Source: JBBQYA01 sp038209155 (GTDB taxonomy: Bacteria; Bacteroidota; Bacteroidia; Sphingobacteriales; Sphingobacteriaceae). From it: a stretch of 6,703 bases of DNA. Position numbers and translations under genes: made by a program. Each line of letters starts with the position of its first letter. The first letter of the stretch is position 1. Positions 1 to 6,097 of this stretch are shown here, piece by piece. The stretch covers positions 1 through 6,703 of the forward strand of contig JBBQYA010000120.1 in assembly GCA_038209155.1 (NCBI GenBank), written 5' to 3'. The notes beneath the pieces were generated by a model, which was not told the DNA's origin, did no database searches, and saw only the letters and a program-made list of their open reading frames with translations.

Positions 1-553
1 AGAAAAACTCTCTTATTTAACTATTGCTTGCCAAGATGTAAACAAAGCTACAGCCTTCGCACAAACTTTAGCCAACAGATACATCAAAACTTCTGTGATT
101 GATGATATTTATGGAACAGAATATTCTGCCGTTTTAAAAAATATTTATGCAATAGCTAGCGGAATTTGTAAGGGGTTGGGCTATGGAGATAATTTTCAAG
201 CAGTATTGATTTCTAATGCAATACAAGAAATAAAACGATTTGTAGATGTAGTACATCCAATTTCGAGAGATATAAAAGGCTCCGCTTATCTTGGAGATTT
301 ATTGGTAACAGCTTATTCTCAATTTAGCAGAAACCGAACTTTTGGAAACATGATTGGCAAAGGCCACTCCGTGAAATCTGCTCAATTAGAAATGAATATG
401 ATAGCAGAAGGTTATTACGCTGTAAAATGTATGCACACCATAAACAAACAATATAAAGTGGAAATGCCCATTTGCAGAGCTGTTTATGCTATTCTATACG
501 AAAATATTTCAGCAAAAATGGAAATGCACTTGTTGGAGGATTTGTTGTGTTAA
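1..553 (+). CDS. gpsA: Glycerol-3-phosphate dehydrogenase [NAD(P)+], C-terminal part (5' end outside window)
   Basis: Cytosolic enzyme that reduces dihydroxyacetone phosphate to sn-glycerol 3-phosphate, the backbone precursor of membrane phospholipids. The reading frame is open from base 2 to the TAA at 551-553, giving 184 residues. GpsA proteins are usually about 330 residues, so roughly the last 55% is present. The NAD-binding Rossmann half lies upstream of the window. What is visible is the all-helical substrate-binding half. It has the LKN segment with the family's conserved lysine (window residue 46, bases 137-139), then KGLGYGDN, GDLLVT (about residues 98-103) and SRNRTFG (about 109-115), which matches the SRNRxFG signature of the family. 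The GTG at 95 is internal and not a start, because the homologous sequence continues upstream of it. The gene converges on the minus-strand gene that ends at 676. Nothing is broken in the visible part. Confidence 0.95.
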   Translation, partial: EKLSYLTIACQDVNKATAFAQTLANRYIKTSVIDDIYGTEYSAVLKNIYAIASGICKGLGYGDNFQAVLISNAIQEIKRFVDVVHPISRDIKGSAYLGDLLVTAYSQFSRNRTFGNMIGKGHSVKSAQLEMNMIAEGYYAVKCMHTINKQYKVEMPICRAVYAILYENISAKMEMHLLEDLLC

Positions 554-590
554 GGGAAATGAAATAAAATTAGTCTAGTGATAAGAATTC

Positions 591-655
591 AAAAAAAAAG
601 ACACATAAAAACTATATGCCTTTTTTAATTTAAAAAATAAACTGATTTTTTAAAT
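591..655. terminator. Possible terminator hairpins between convergent genes
   Basis: Two AT-rich inverted repeats fill the gap between the convergent stops at 553 and 676. The first (594-626) pairs an A-run plus G600, C602, A603 with G618, C620 and the T-run 621-626, with two mismatches. Read on the minus strand it is followed by nine T (599-591), which fits an intrinsic terminator for the small secreted-protein gene. The second is a perfect 10-bp all-AT stem (628-637 with 646-655, 8-nt loop). Both stems are weak because they contain almost no G-C pairs. Confidence 0.35.
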
Positions 656-675
656 ATAGTAATCTTTCATTTAGC

Positions 676-1059
676 TCAACCGCCCGTATAAGCACAGTAG
701 GTACCACATGTTTTATTGCATTTTGAAACGGTAACCTCTGTTTCAATTTCCAAAAGTTCTTTAACGCATTTGGCAAATGAAACTCCACCACCACAACATT
801 TTAATTGACGATTAACAGGATTAGTACCTGCTATTACTTTTATAATGTAACCTCCACTCACCTTTGTTACTTTAATATGATTATTATCACCAAGGCTCAT
901 CATGGCTTGTAAGAGAGTATCTTCAAAATCGTCAGGAGTTGTAATGATTGAGGATTGATACTTCTCAAAATTGCTAGTTCCTATATTTTTTGAATTAGCG
1001 AATGCGTGGTTTGCGTTAATCAGGATGAATAACACAAACAATAATTTTAATTTTTTCAT
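676..1059 (-). CDS. Small secreted cysteine-rich protein, function unknown
   Basis: 127 residues; I do not recognise the family. Residues 1-21 form a clear Sec signal peptide: MKKLK positive start, hydrophobic core LLFVLFILI, and an AFA cleavage motif before Asn22. No lipobox cysteine is present, so the mature protein of about 106 residues should be soluble in the periplasm or exported. The mature part begins with a Ser/Thr-rich polar stretch (22-41), then an acidic, probably helical segment (42-60) and a strand-like segment (61-78). It ends in a cysteine-rich domain with six Cys at 88, 89, 98, 114, 118 and 122. These include a CCGGG motif and a terminal Cx3Cx3C, an even number compatible with three disulfides or with metal binding. 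The C-terminus (AYTGG) is glycine-rich. The gene stands alone, convergent with gpsA and about 570 bp downstream of the helicase terminus, behind a strong terminator. The ATG at 1059 follows an A-rich leader, and a tandem octamer lies 21 nt upstream. Confidence 0.75.
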   Translation of the reverse strand: MKKLKLLFVLFILINANHAFANSKNIGTSNFEKYQSSIITTPDDFEDTLLQAMMSLGDNNHIKVTKVSGGYIIKVIAGTNPVNRQLKCCGGGVSFAKCVKELLEIETEVTVSKCNKTCGTYCAYTGG

Positions 1060-1080
1060 TCTATGTTTTTTTTGCTAAAT

Positions 1081-1112
1081 TAAGTAATTAAGTAATTAAG
1101 TAATTAAGTAAT
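1081..1112. repeat. Tandem octamer (TAAGTAAT) x4
   Basis: Four perfect contiguous copies of TAAGTAAT (ATTACTTA on the minus strand). The array ends 21 nt before the start codon of the secreted cysteine-rich protein, so it lies in the 5' leader or between promoter and start. Short perfect arrays of this kind can change copy number by slipped-strand mispairing, which would alter leader length or promoter spacing rather than the reading frame. That consequence is inference; the array itself is directly visible. Confidence 0.9.
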
Positions 1113-1291
1113 TTTTTTGATACAAAATATTATCCTGTGATAAATTGTAAAAACTCAGTAATTTTAACCTGAATTTTAGAATAGTTGGATTAATCAATAT
1201 TTCATAATTTAATATTTAATTATAAGTTGCAAAAAATTGTTAAGGATTCTTCCCGGGAAACATTTATTTAACTAATTCTCTCTTATTTTTT

Positions 1292-1391
1292 GTACCTAGA
1301 AGCCAGATTAGGTTTTTAAAAAGTATTGAAACGGCCTCCTTTTTTTCTCATTTTTTTTGAGAAAAAATGATGTATCTGAAAGCCGGATTAG
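1292..1391 (-). repeat. Probable degenerate relative of the 143-bp structured repeat
   Basis: Read on the minus strand from 1391, this stretch has GGCTTTC, then a short spacer, a T-rich arm with a perfect 10-bp hairpin (1358-1367 with 1341-1350, T-rich loop on the plus strand), then an A-run and GCCGTTTCAAT. The same order (GGCTTTC, T-run, GAGAAAAA, A-run, GCCGCTGCAAT) occurs in the plus-strand elements at 5425 and 5631. Within it, 1372-1391 and 1292-1311 are a 20-bp imperfect direct repeat (16 of 20 identical, all four differences transitions), offset by 80 bp. The 5' arm and closing helix of the intact elements are not recognisable here. Assignment rests on aligning by eye. Confidence 0.4.
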
Positions 1392-1533
1392 CTCCAAAAC
1401 TATTTAGATAATTTAATTCTATGGTAATTAAATTATTTTGAAAAATCGAACCACAATGCTAGAATAAAGTATGAGTTATGAAATTTTTTAAAGTAAAAAT
1501 CGGTTTTCAAATTAGTTTTCACTTATTTTCAAA

Positions 1534-1570
1534 ATAAAAAAAGCGCCTTGAAAACAAATCCAAGGCGCTA
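1534..1570 (-). terminator. Rho-independent terminator of the helicase gene
   Basis: A perfect 9-bp GC-rich stem, AGCGCCTTG (1542-1550) with CAAGGCGCT (1561-1569) and a 10-nt loop. On the minus strand it is followed directly by seven T, then ATTTT. It begins about 63 bp after the helicase stop codon and is the strongest terminator in the window. A flanking A (1570-1571 side) can extend the stem slightly. Confidence 0.88.
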
Positions 1571-1632
1571 TTTAATTTTAATATTTTAACTTTTGACTTA
1601 TCTTTCTAAATCTATGCTTCAAATTTAAAACG

Positions 1633-3666
1633 TTACCACTTACCTCCACGTCCACCTTCTTTACTTCCCCCTTCTCGTCTTGGTCTGCTTCCTGATCCGC
1701 CAGTACTTCCTTCTTTTTTGAAAGTGCTTTCTCTTCTTTCTCCGCCTTCAGTACTACGTTCTCTTTTTTCTCCGCCACCTTCTGTACTGCGTTCTCTACT
1801 TCCACTTCCGTAGCCACTTCCACCTTCACGTCTTCCATTTCCATAACTACTGCTACTTCCTTCTCTTCTTCCACCACCACCATAGCCGCTTCCGCCTTCA
1901 CGTCTTCCACCACCGTAGCCACCGCCGCCTTCTCTTCTTCCACCACCACCATAGCCGCTTCCACCTTCAGATCTTCCACCTCGGTATCCACCACGACTTT
2001 CACCGCGCTCTCCACCTCCGCCTTTACTTTCAGATAATTCAATTCTCACATTTCTACCTCGGTAAACCACATCCTTAAAGCCAGTATTTACTTTTTCTGC
2101 TTCGGCATTATCTACTTCAAAAAAAGAATAAACTCCTTTAATATCTATTTTACCAACTGATGTTCCTGTAATTCCAGATTTATCACAAATAAGACCCAAC
2201 ATATCACCACGAGTGATATCGTCTACAGATCCTAAATTGATGAAGTAACGAGTATAATCTCCACGAGCTCCATTTCTTGGAAATGATTCTCCACGCTCTC
2301 CACGCTCACCACGTTCTCCTCTTTCACCACGATCTTCTGCATGTGCATTTAAATCAGGTGCATTTTTATAATATTCTAAAAAGCGGTTAAATTCAATAGA
2401 AGCAAACTTTTTGATGATATCTTCTTTAGAAATTTCTTTGAATTCATCAAAAATTCTTGGTAAATATTGCTCAATCTGCTCCTCATTCACCACCACATTA
2501 TTTACTTTATGTACCAATGAGAAAAGTTGCTTTTCGCAAACATCAAAACCACCTGGAATATCCGCTTTTACAAACTTCTTTCCGATTACTCGTTCTATTT
2601 GTCTGATTTTTCCAACTTCCTTGCTGTTGATAATTGCCATAGAGATTCCAGTTTTACCAGCTCTAGCTGTTCTACCACTTCTATGAGTATAATTTTCCAA
2701 TTCGTCTGGTAAAGAATAATTGATAACGTGAGTCACACTATCCACATCTATTCCTCTAGCGGCTACATCTGTTGCGATTAATAATTGCAAAGATTTTTCG
2801 CGGAAACGCTTCATTACTTTATCTCTTTGTTGCTGAGATAAATCTCCATGCAAAGAATCAGCGTCATAACCATCTCTGATTAAGGCTTCTGCAATTTCTT
2901 GCGTTTCTATTTTAGTTCTAGAAAATACAATACCGAAAATGTCTGGATTAAAATCTACTAATCTTTTCAGTGTAGCATATTTATCTCTTGCTTTAGCGAT
3001 ATAATATTCGTGTTCAATGTTTACGTTACCTGTGTTTTTTGATCCAATAGTTAATTCCTTTGGATCATTCATGTATTTCTGAGCTATACGTCTAACCTCA
3101 GATGGCATAGTAGCAGAAAACAACCATGTGAATTTCTCATCCGGTGTAGTTGCCAAAATATCATTGATATCATCCTGAAAGCCCATATTTAGCATTTCAT
3201 CAGCTTCATCCAACACGACATAATTTACACCAGAAAAGTCAATTGCTTTACGATTCAATACGTCCAACATCCGTCCAGGTGTAGCTACAATAATGTGTGC
3301 TCCTCTTTTAATGTCTTTTAATTGATTGATAATACTGGCTCCTCCATACACTGCAACCACATTTAAGTCGCCGAGGTATTTACCATAATTCTGAAGATCT
3401 TTTGTTATTTGCAAACATAATTCGCGAGTAGGGCATAAGATTAATCCCTGGGGTGTGCGTTGGCTAAGGTCTATTAGCTCTAAAAGTGGTAATCCAAATG
3501 CAGCAGTCTTGCCTGTGCCGGTCTGGGCTAAACCGACAAAGTCAGTATCGCCTTTAAGTAGTACGGGAATAGCCTGTTCCTGAATCGGCATTGGCGCGTC
3601 AAAGCCAAGCTCTGTGATGGCTTGTACCACCTTCGGACTGACACCCAATTGTTCAAACGGGTTCAT
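1633..3666 (-). CDS. DEAD-box ATP-dependent RNA helicase, DeaD/CsdA type, with RG-rich tail
   Basis: Unwinds RNA duplexes using ATP. Relatives act in ribosome assembly, cold adaptation and mRNA decay. The 677 residues show the full helicase core: Q motif with FEQLG and PIQEQ (residues 4-31), Walker A AQTGTGKT (47-54), PTREL (79-83), TPGR (129-132), DEAD (153-156), SAT (184-186), VFSRTK (247-252), ATDVAARGID (298-307) and HRSGRTARAG (328-337). All catalytic residues are present. After a helical linker with five RGE triplets (446-460) comes a DbpA-like RNA-binding domain (about 470-546, YTRYFINLG to RIELSE). The low-complexity tail (about 547-677) is rich in GGSGYGGGRRE-type repeats, as in RNA-binding RGG tails. 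The DbpA-like domain and the length favour DeaD/CsdA over RhlE, but Bacteroidota paralogues are not easily separated, so no symbol is given. The ATG at 3666 sits about 44 nt below a good promoter box. Transcribed alone, with its own terminator at 1534-1570. Confidence 0.95.
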   Translation of the reverse strand: MNPFEQLGVSPKVVQAITELGFDAPMPIQEQAIPVLLKGDTDFVGLAQTGTGKTAAFGLPLLELIDLSQRTPQGLILCPTRELCLQITKDLQNYGKYLGDLNVVAVYGGASIINQLKDIKRGAHIIVATPGRMLDVLNRKAIDFSGVNYVVLDEADEMLNMGFQDDINDILATTPDEKFTWLFSATMPSEVRRIAQKYMNDPKELTIGSKNTGNVNIEHEYYIAKARDKYATLKRLVDFNPDIFGIVFSRTKIETQEIAEALIRDGYDADSLHGDLSQQQRDKVMKRFREKSLQLLIATDVAARGIDVDSVTHVINYSLPDELENYTHRSGRTARAGKTGISMAIINSKEVGKIRQIERVIGKKFVKADIPGGFDVCEKQLFSLVHKVNNVVVNEEQIEQYLPRIFDEFKEISKEDIIKKFASIEFNRFLEYYKNAPDLNAHAEDRGERGERGERGERGESFPRNGARGDYTRYFINLGSVDDITRGDMLGLICDKSGITGTSVGKIDIKGVYSFFEVDNAEAEKVNTGFKDVVYRGRNVRIELSESKGGGGERGESRGGYRGGRSEGGSGYGGGGRREGGGGYGGGRREGGSGYGGGGRREGSSSSYGNGRREGGSGYGSGSRERSTEGGGEKRERSTEGGERRESTFKKEGSTGGSGSRPRREGGSKEGGRGGKW
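1636..2028 (-). repeat. Repetitive coding region for the RG/GYG-rich helicase tail
   Basis: Encodes helicase residues about 547-677. Units of roughly 11-12 residues resembling GGSGYGGGGRRE recur, then degrade into RSTEGGGEKRE and RSTEGGERRE. At DNA level a 35-bp block (1859-1893) is repeated exactly at 1928-1962, a 69-bp (23-codon) offset, showing recent in-frame duplication. The Gly/Ser/Arg codon bias makes a long open frame in another minus frame (1578-2042), which is a by-product of the repeats. Confidence 0.8.
2287..2331 (-). repeat. Five in-frame 9-bp repeats encoding (RGE)5
   Basis: Helicase residues 446-460 are five consecutive Arg-Gly-Glu triplets, encoded by imperfect 9-bp units using both CGT and AGA for arginine. 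They form the charged linker between the helicase core and the RNA-binding domain. The length is probably variable between strains (inference). Confidence 0.85.
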
Positions 3667-3709
3667 ATATTGTATTTTTAATGCACTAGCGGACTTGCTA
3701 AATGCGCCG

Positions 3710-3740
3710 CAAAGGTAGGCTTATTTTCTGCCAATTCCAA
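3710..3740 (-). promoter_or_regulatory. Bacteroidota-type promoter of the helicase gene
   Basis: Read on the minus strand, TACCTTTG (3717-3710) matches the -7 consensus TAnnTTTG of the primary Bacteroidota sigma factor. A TTG (3740-3738) lies 20 nt upstream, at the expected place of the -33 element. Transcription would start near 3703-3706, giving a leader of roughly 40 nt before the ATG at 3666. The leader has no Shine-Dalgarno motif and is A/T-rich just before the start, as is usual in this phylum. Confidence 0.65.
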
Positions 3741-3827
3741 TAGAAGCTAAATTAATGATTTTGAGGGTTTTGAACTTTGAAAAATCATACCAAATTATTC
3801 ATCAAAATTTTTTTCTCTCTATTTTTC

Positions 3828-3853
3828 AAGATCAGATTTTTAATTTTGATCTT
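3828..3853. terminator. Weak 7-bp hairpin downstream of the conserved 427-aa gene
   Basis: AAGATCA (3828-3834) pairs perfectly with TGATCTT (3847-3853) across a 12-nt AT loop, about 45 bp beyond the stop of the minus-strand gene that ends at 3897. The T-rich tract lies on the plus-strand side (TTTATTTATTT), so it is not a canonical terminator for the minus-strand gene. It may serve only as a 3' stem. Confidence 0.25.
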
Positions 3854-3896
3854 TTATTTATTTAAATCTTCGAATTTTATTTTAGGATTCTAAGCC

Positions 3897-5180
3897 CTAT
3901 TCGTCCAAATCTATTATGTAATTGTTTACGATTAAAAAGTCGAATAATGGACGAGCCTCTGGAGAGATTTCTATGTTTTTGGTGGTCACCAAGGTTTTAT
4001 TTTTAATATCTCGATATGGAAAAGTAAGTAGTTTAACATCTTTACTAAACAAATCACTCACATAAGCCAATAATTCGTTGGTGTAATTAGAACCATATTC
4101 ACCCGTTTGAAAAATGTTTTTCAGATTGGCTATGCTACTCGTGATGGCTACGCTTTGAGGCTTATTTCTTGAAAGATATTTTACCAATTTATTATGCCTA
4201 TTAAAATTAGAAATAATGACTGGATGCCCTTTTTCAATAATTTCTTTCGCCCGTTTTGCTACTCTAATTAATAAATCTTCATTATCTGTTTCAGCTTTTT
4301 CCATCATATTATTCAAGGTAAGCTCAGCCAATGGAATTAGTTCAGCAGCGTCTAAATTTACGATTTTCTTATATTGAGAAATAGCTTTTTCAAAAAGAGC
4401 AAAATCTGGAACCGCTTGCTGATTAAATCTTGTTCTCAAAATCATCACATGCTGATTGTACAATAAATCTTTGGCTTGCTGCACTTTTCCATCACTCCAG
4501 AAAATAGTGGCTGTAGAAAATCCTTTTTGTATTAAATAAAGATTAATCAAAATTTCGTCAAAGGATTCAAAAACTGGACCTTTCACACTGATCAAATCTA
4601 TTTCTACAGAACCTTGGTTGAGATTATCTGCCAAAGATTCTATCATTTTTCGAGGATATGAATGCAAATAAAAGGCAGCATAAACCAGATTCACACCTAG
4701 AATTCCTAATACATTTTGTTGCAAAGAAGCATCACTATCCAACATTTTGACGTGAAAAATAATTTCGTTCGGTTCTCCATCTGCCGTTTTCTGAAACTTA
4801 ATTCCCAACCAACCATGCGGATCATTGGTCTTGCTGTAATTCAAAGTAGTAACGGTATTAGCAAAAGAAAAAAAGGTTTTTTCTTTATATTTTTCACCAA
4901 GCAAACGATCGGTTAACAATTGATATTCATAATTCAACATTTTTTCTAAACGGGATTTAGAAACATACCTTCCCGAAATTTCTGGACCATAAATTTCATT
5001 GCTGAAAGTCATGTCATAGGCCGACATAGCTTTGGCAATGGTACCAGAGGCAGCACCAGCTGTGAAAAAATTTCTCGCAACCTCTTGTCCAGCACCAATT
5101 TCTGCAAAAGTTCCATAAATATATTCATCCAGATTTATTAAAAGAGCTTTTCGGCGGGTATCTATCGTTTGCGAATTCAT
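3897..5180 (-). CDS. Conserved protein of unknown biochemical function (GTFAEIGAGQEVARNFF family)
   Basis: 427 residues from the ATG at 5180. I recognise the N-terminal signature as belonging to a widespread conserved family, but not a proven activity. Visible are RRKALLINLDEYIYG (about 9-23), GTFAEIGAGQEVARNFF (about 23-39), GTIAKAMSAYDMTFS and SGRYVSKSRLEKML, followed by an alpha/beta-looking middle (HVKMLD, ILGVNLVYAAFYLHS) and a C-terminal part with HPVIISNFNRHNKLVKYLSR. There is no signal peptide, clear membrane helix or beta-barrel pattern, so it should be cytoplasmic. From memory, relatives often carry automatic names such as TonB-dependent receptor; nothing in this sequence supports that. 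A TTG two codons upstream is possible, but ATG is preferred. It lies 230 bp upstream of the helicase in the same direction, but the helicase has its own promoter, so co-transcription is not required. Confidence 0.85.
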   Translation of the reverse strand: MNSQTIDTRRKALLINLDEYIYGTFAEIGAGQEVARNFFTAGAASGTIAKAMSAYDMTFSNEIYGPEISGRYVSKSRLEKMLNYEYQLLTDRLLGEKYKEKTFFSFANTVTTLNYSKTNDPHGWLGIKFQKTADGEPNEIIFHVKMLDSDASLQQNVLGILGVNLVYAAFYLHSYPRKMIESLADNLNQGSVEIDLISVKGPVFESFDEILINLYLIQKGFSTATIFWSDGKVQQAKDLLYNQHVMILRTRFNQQAVPDFALFEKAISQYKKIVNLDAAELIPLAELTLNNMMEKAETDNEDLLIRVAKRAKEIIEKGHPVIISNFNRHNKLVKYLSRNKPQSVAITSSIANLKNIFQTGEYGSNYTNELLAYVSDLFSKDVKLLTFPYRDIKNKTLVTTKNIEISPEARPLFDFLIVNNYIIDLDE

Positions 5181-5183
5181 GCC

Positions 5184-5191
5184 CAAAGGTA
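5184..5191 (-). promoter_or_regulatory. TACCTTTG -7 box abutting the start codon
   Basis: On the minus strand TACCTTTG ends at 5184 and the ATG begins at 5180, with only GGC between. The box is identical to the one before the helicase gene. No TTTG is evident at the -33 position (about 5212-5215). If the box is used, transcription would begin at or next to the ATG, giving a leaderless or nearly leaderless mRNA. Alternatively the match is fortuitous and the real promoter lies further upstream. Confidence 0.45.
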
Positions 5192-5424
5192 GAAAAAGCT
5201 AAAAAAGAATTTGTGTTTTGCAGTTTAGATGTTGAATGTTTTATTTCACAGTATGTTTCTACCATTCTGTTCCATGAAGGAAAATAAAAGGTTCGATACC
5301 ATTAATGTTTTATAAAAATTGGAGTTCAACCGTTTTTTCTTTTATTCTTTAAATTTTCAAGCATATAATTTTTCTATCTAATTATTACTTTAATGCTAGA
5401 TGGATTTTAAATGATTGAATATAG

Positions 5425-5567
5425 TTTGGGCGTATCCAAAATCCCAAAATTGATTGCCGCAAAAAAAGCAAATTAATCTCTTGGGATTTTGGTCGGGCTT
5501 TCCGCTGTATTTTTTTTTGAGAAAAACAAAAAAAAGATGCCGCTGCAATCCCTTACGCAAGCAAGAT
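5425..5567 (+). repeat. Structured intergenic repeat, copy 1 (possible structured RNA)
   Basis: A 143-bp element from TTTGGGCGTATCC to TTACGCAAGCAAGAT. Its ends can pair through GCGTA (5430-5434) with TACGC (5554-5558). Inside, CCAAAATCCCAA (5436-5447) forms a perfect 12-bp stem with TTGGGATTTTGG (5481-5492), continued by GATT/AATC (5452-5455 with 5475-5478). Next come CGG/CCG around GCTTT (5494-5504), and a T-run/A-run hairpin (5511-5518 with 5528-5535). From memory, repeats with GGGCGT, GGTCGGGCTTTCCGC and CAATCCCTTACGC blocks recur between genes in flavobacterial genomes. Strand of transcription, if any, is unknown. Confidence 0.75.
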
Positions 5568-5630
5568 ATTAGTTTATGGATAAATTCAGCCTTATTCTTC
5601 TAACTTTTAGGTTAATTATTTTTAAACGTA

Positions 5631-5772
5631 TTTGGGCGTATCCAAAATCCCAAGATTGATTTCGCAAAAAAAGCAAATTAATCTCTTAGGATTTTGGTCG
5701 GGCTTTCCGCTGTATTTTTTTTTGAGAAAAACAAAAAAAAGATGCCGCTACAATCCCTTACGCAAGTAAGAT
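5631..5772 (+). repeat. Structured intergenic repeat, copy 2
   Basis: A 142-bp direct copy starting 206 bp after copy 1 and about 96% identical, with roughly five substitutions and one 1-base length change near 5662. The closing helix GCGTA/TACGC (5636-5640 with 5759-5763) and the T-run/A-run hairpin are unchanged, including the nine-T and eight-A tract lengths. In the main stem, 5642-5655 pairs with 5684-5697 through 13 of 14 positions. Flanking sequences of the two copies are unrelated, so the unit of duplication is the element itself. Confidence 0.78.
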
Positions 5773-6097
5773 TTTTTGATTGAAAAAATAGATTTCTTAG
5801 CATTAGTTTTACTAATACTGCTTTAAATGGTAAGAATCAAAGAATTATTGTCAAAAGAGTTTAAATTAATTCCGTTTCTCAAAAAAATTTAGGTTTAAAA
5901 TAGGGTATAAGTACGCATCCAAAATACCTATTTATACTTACCTGAATTATATGTTAAGTGTATATTTTGTGCAAAAATAAAAAGGTAGAAGTATTAAGAA
6001 CTGATGAAAATAAAAATTTAAAAATTTCAGATTTTTTAATAAAAATTTACAAAATATAAGAAATACTAAAAAAAGTTAACACAAAACCTACAAAAAC

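Larger units (their letters stand above)
1060..1632. other. 573-bp non-coding gap
   Basis: No credible gene is seen on either strand. From left to right it holds the A-rich leader of the small secreted-protein gene, four tandem octamers (1081-1112), a weak candidate promoter for that gene (TAATATTTTG on the minus strand, 1132-1123, which misses the TAnnTTTG spacing), and a 10-bp palindrome TTCCCGGGAA (1250-1259). It then holds a likely decayed repeat element (1292-1391) with a 10-bp hairpin, about 140 bp of plain AT-rich sequence, and the helicase terminator (1534-1570). Confidence 0.7.
5181..6097. other. 917-bp non-coding gap between divergent genes
   Basis: No credible gene was found. Bases 5192-5424 show only AT-rich sequence. 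Two copies of a structured repeat occupy 5425-5567 and 5631-5772, separated by 63 bp of unrelated sequence. Bases 5773-6097 are very AT-rich, with a 6-bp hairpin ATTAGT/ACTAAT (5802-5816), a bulged TAGGGTAT/ATACCTA inverted repeat (5901-5930) and a weak promoter-like TATATTTTG (5961-5969), whose TA-to-TTTG spacing is one base too long. The last 100 bases before the plus-strand ATG are A-rich. Confidence 0.7.

Noticed and set aside
1250..1259. TTCCCGGGAA palindrome as a possible operator
   Set aside because: A single 10-bp palindrome with no second copy and about 190 bp from the nearest start codon; not enough to call a regulator site.
1578..2042. 154-codon minus-strand open frame rich in Val, Glu and Lys
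   Set aside because: It lies in a different minus frame inside the repetitive helicase tail; its periodic EDVKVEVA-like composition is what the Gly/Arg/Ser repeats give when read out of frame.
2411..2712. Two plus-strand open frames of 91 and 61 codons
   Set aside because: They are antisense to the well-supported helicase core and have no promoter, leader or protein-like features of their own.
4716..4916. 66-codon plus-strand open frame
   Set aside because: Antisense to the conserved 427-aa gene; composition is that of a chance frame.
5289..5300. GGTTCGATACC, resembling a tRNA T-loop
   Set aside because: No matching acceptor, D or anticodon arms are found around it, and the T-stem does not pair over five bases.
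5259..5309. Minus-strand stretch reading NINGIEPFIFLHGTEW before a stop, looking like a protein C-terminus
   Set aside because: The frame has a stop only 16 codons upstream and no homology I can name; too short to call a gene remnant.
5425..5772. Reading the two direct repeats as a CRISPR array or as ends of an insertion sequence
   Set aside because: Only two 143-bp copies with a 63-bp spacer, no transposase between them, and no terminal inverted repeats beyond the short GCGTA/TACGC pairing.
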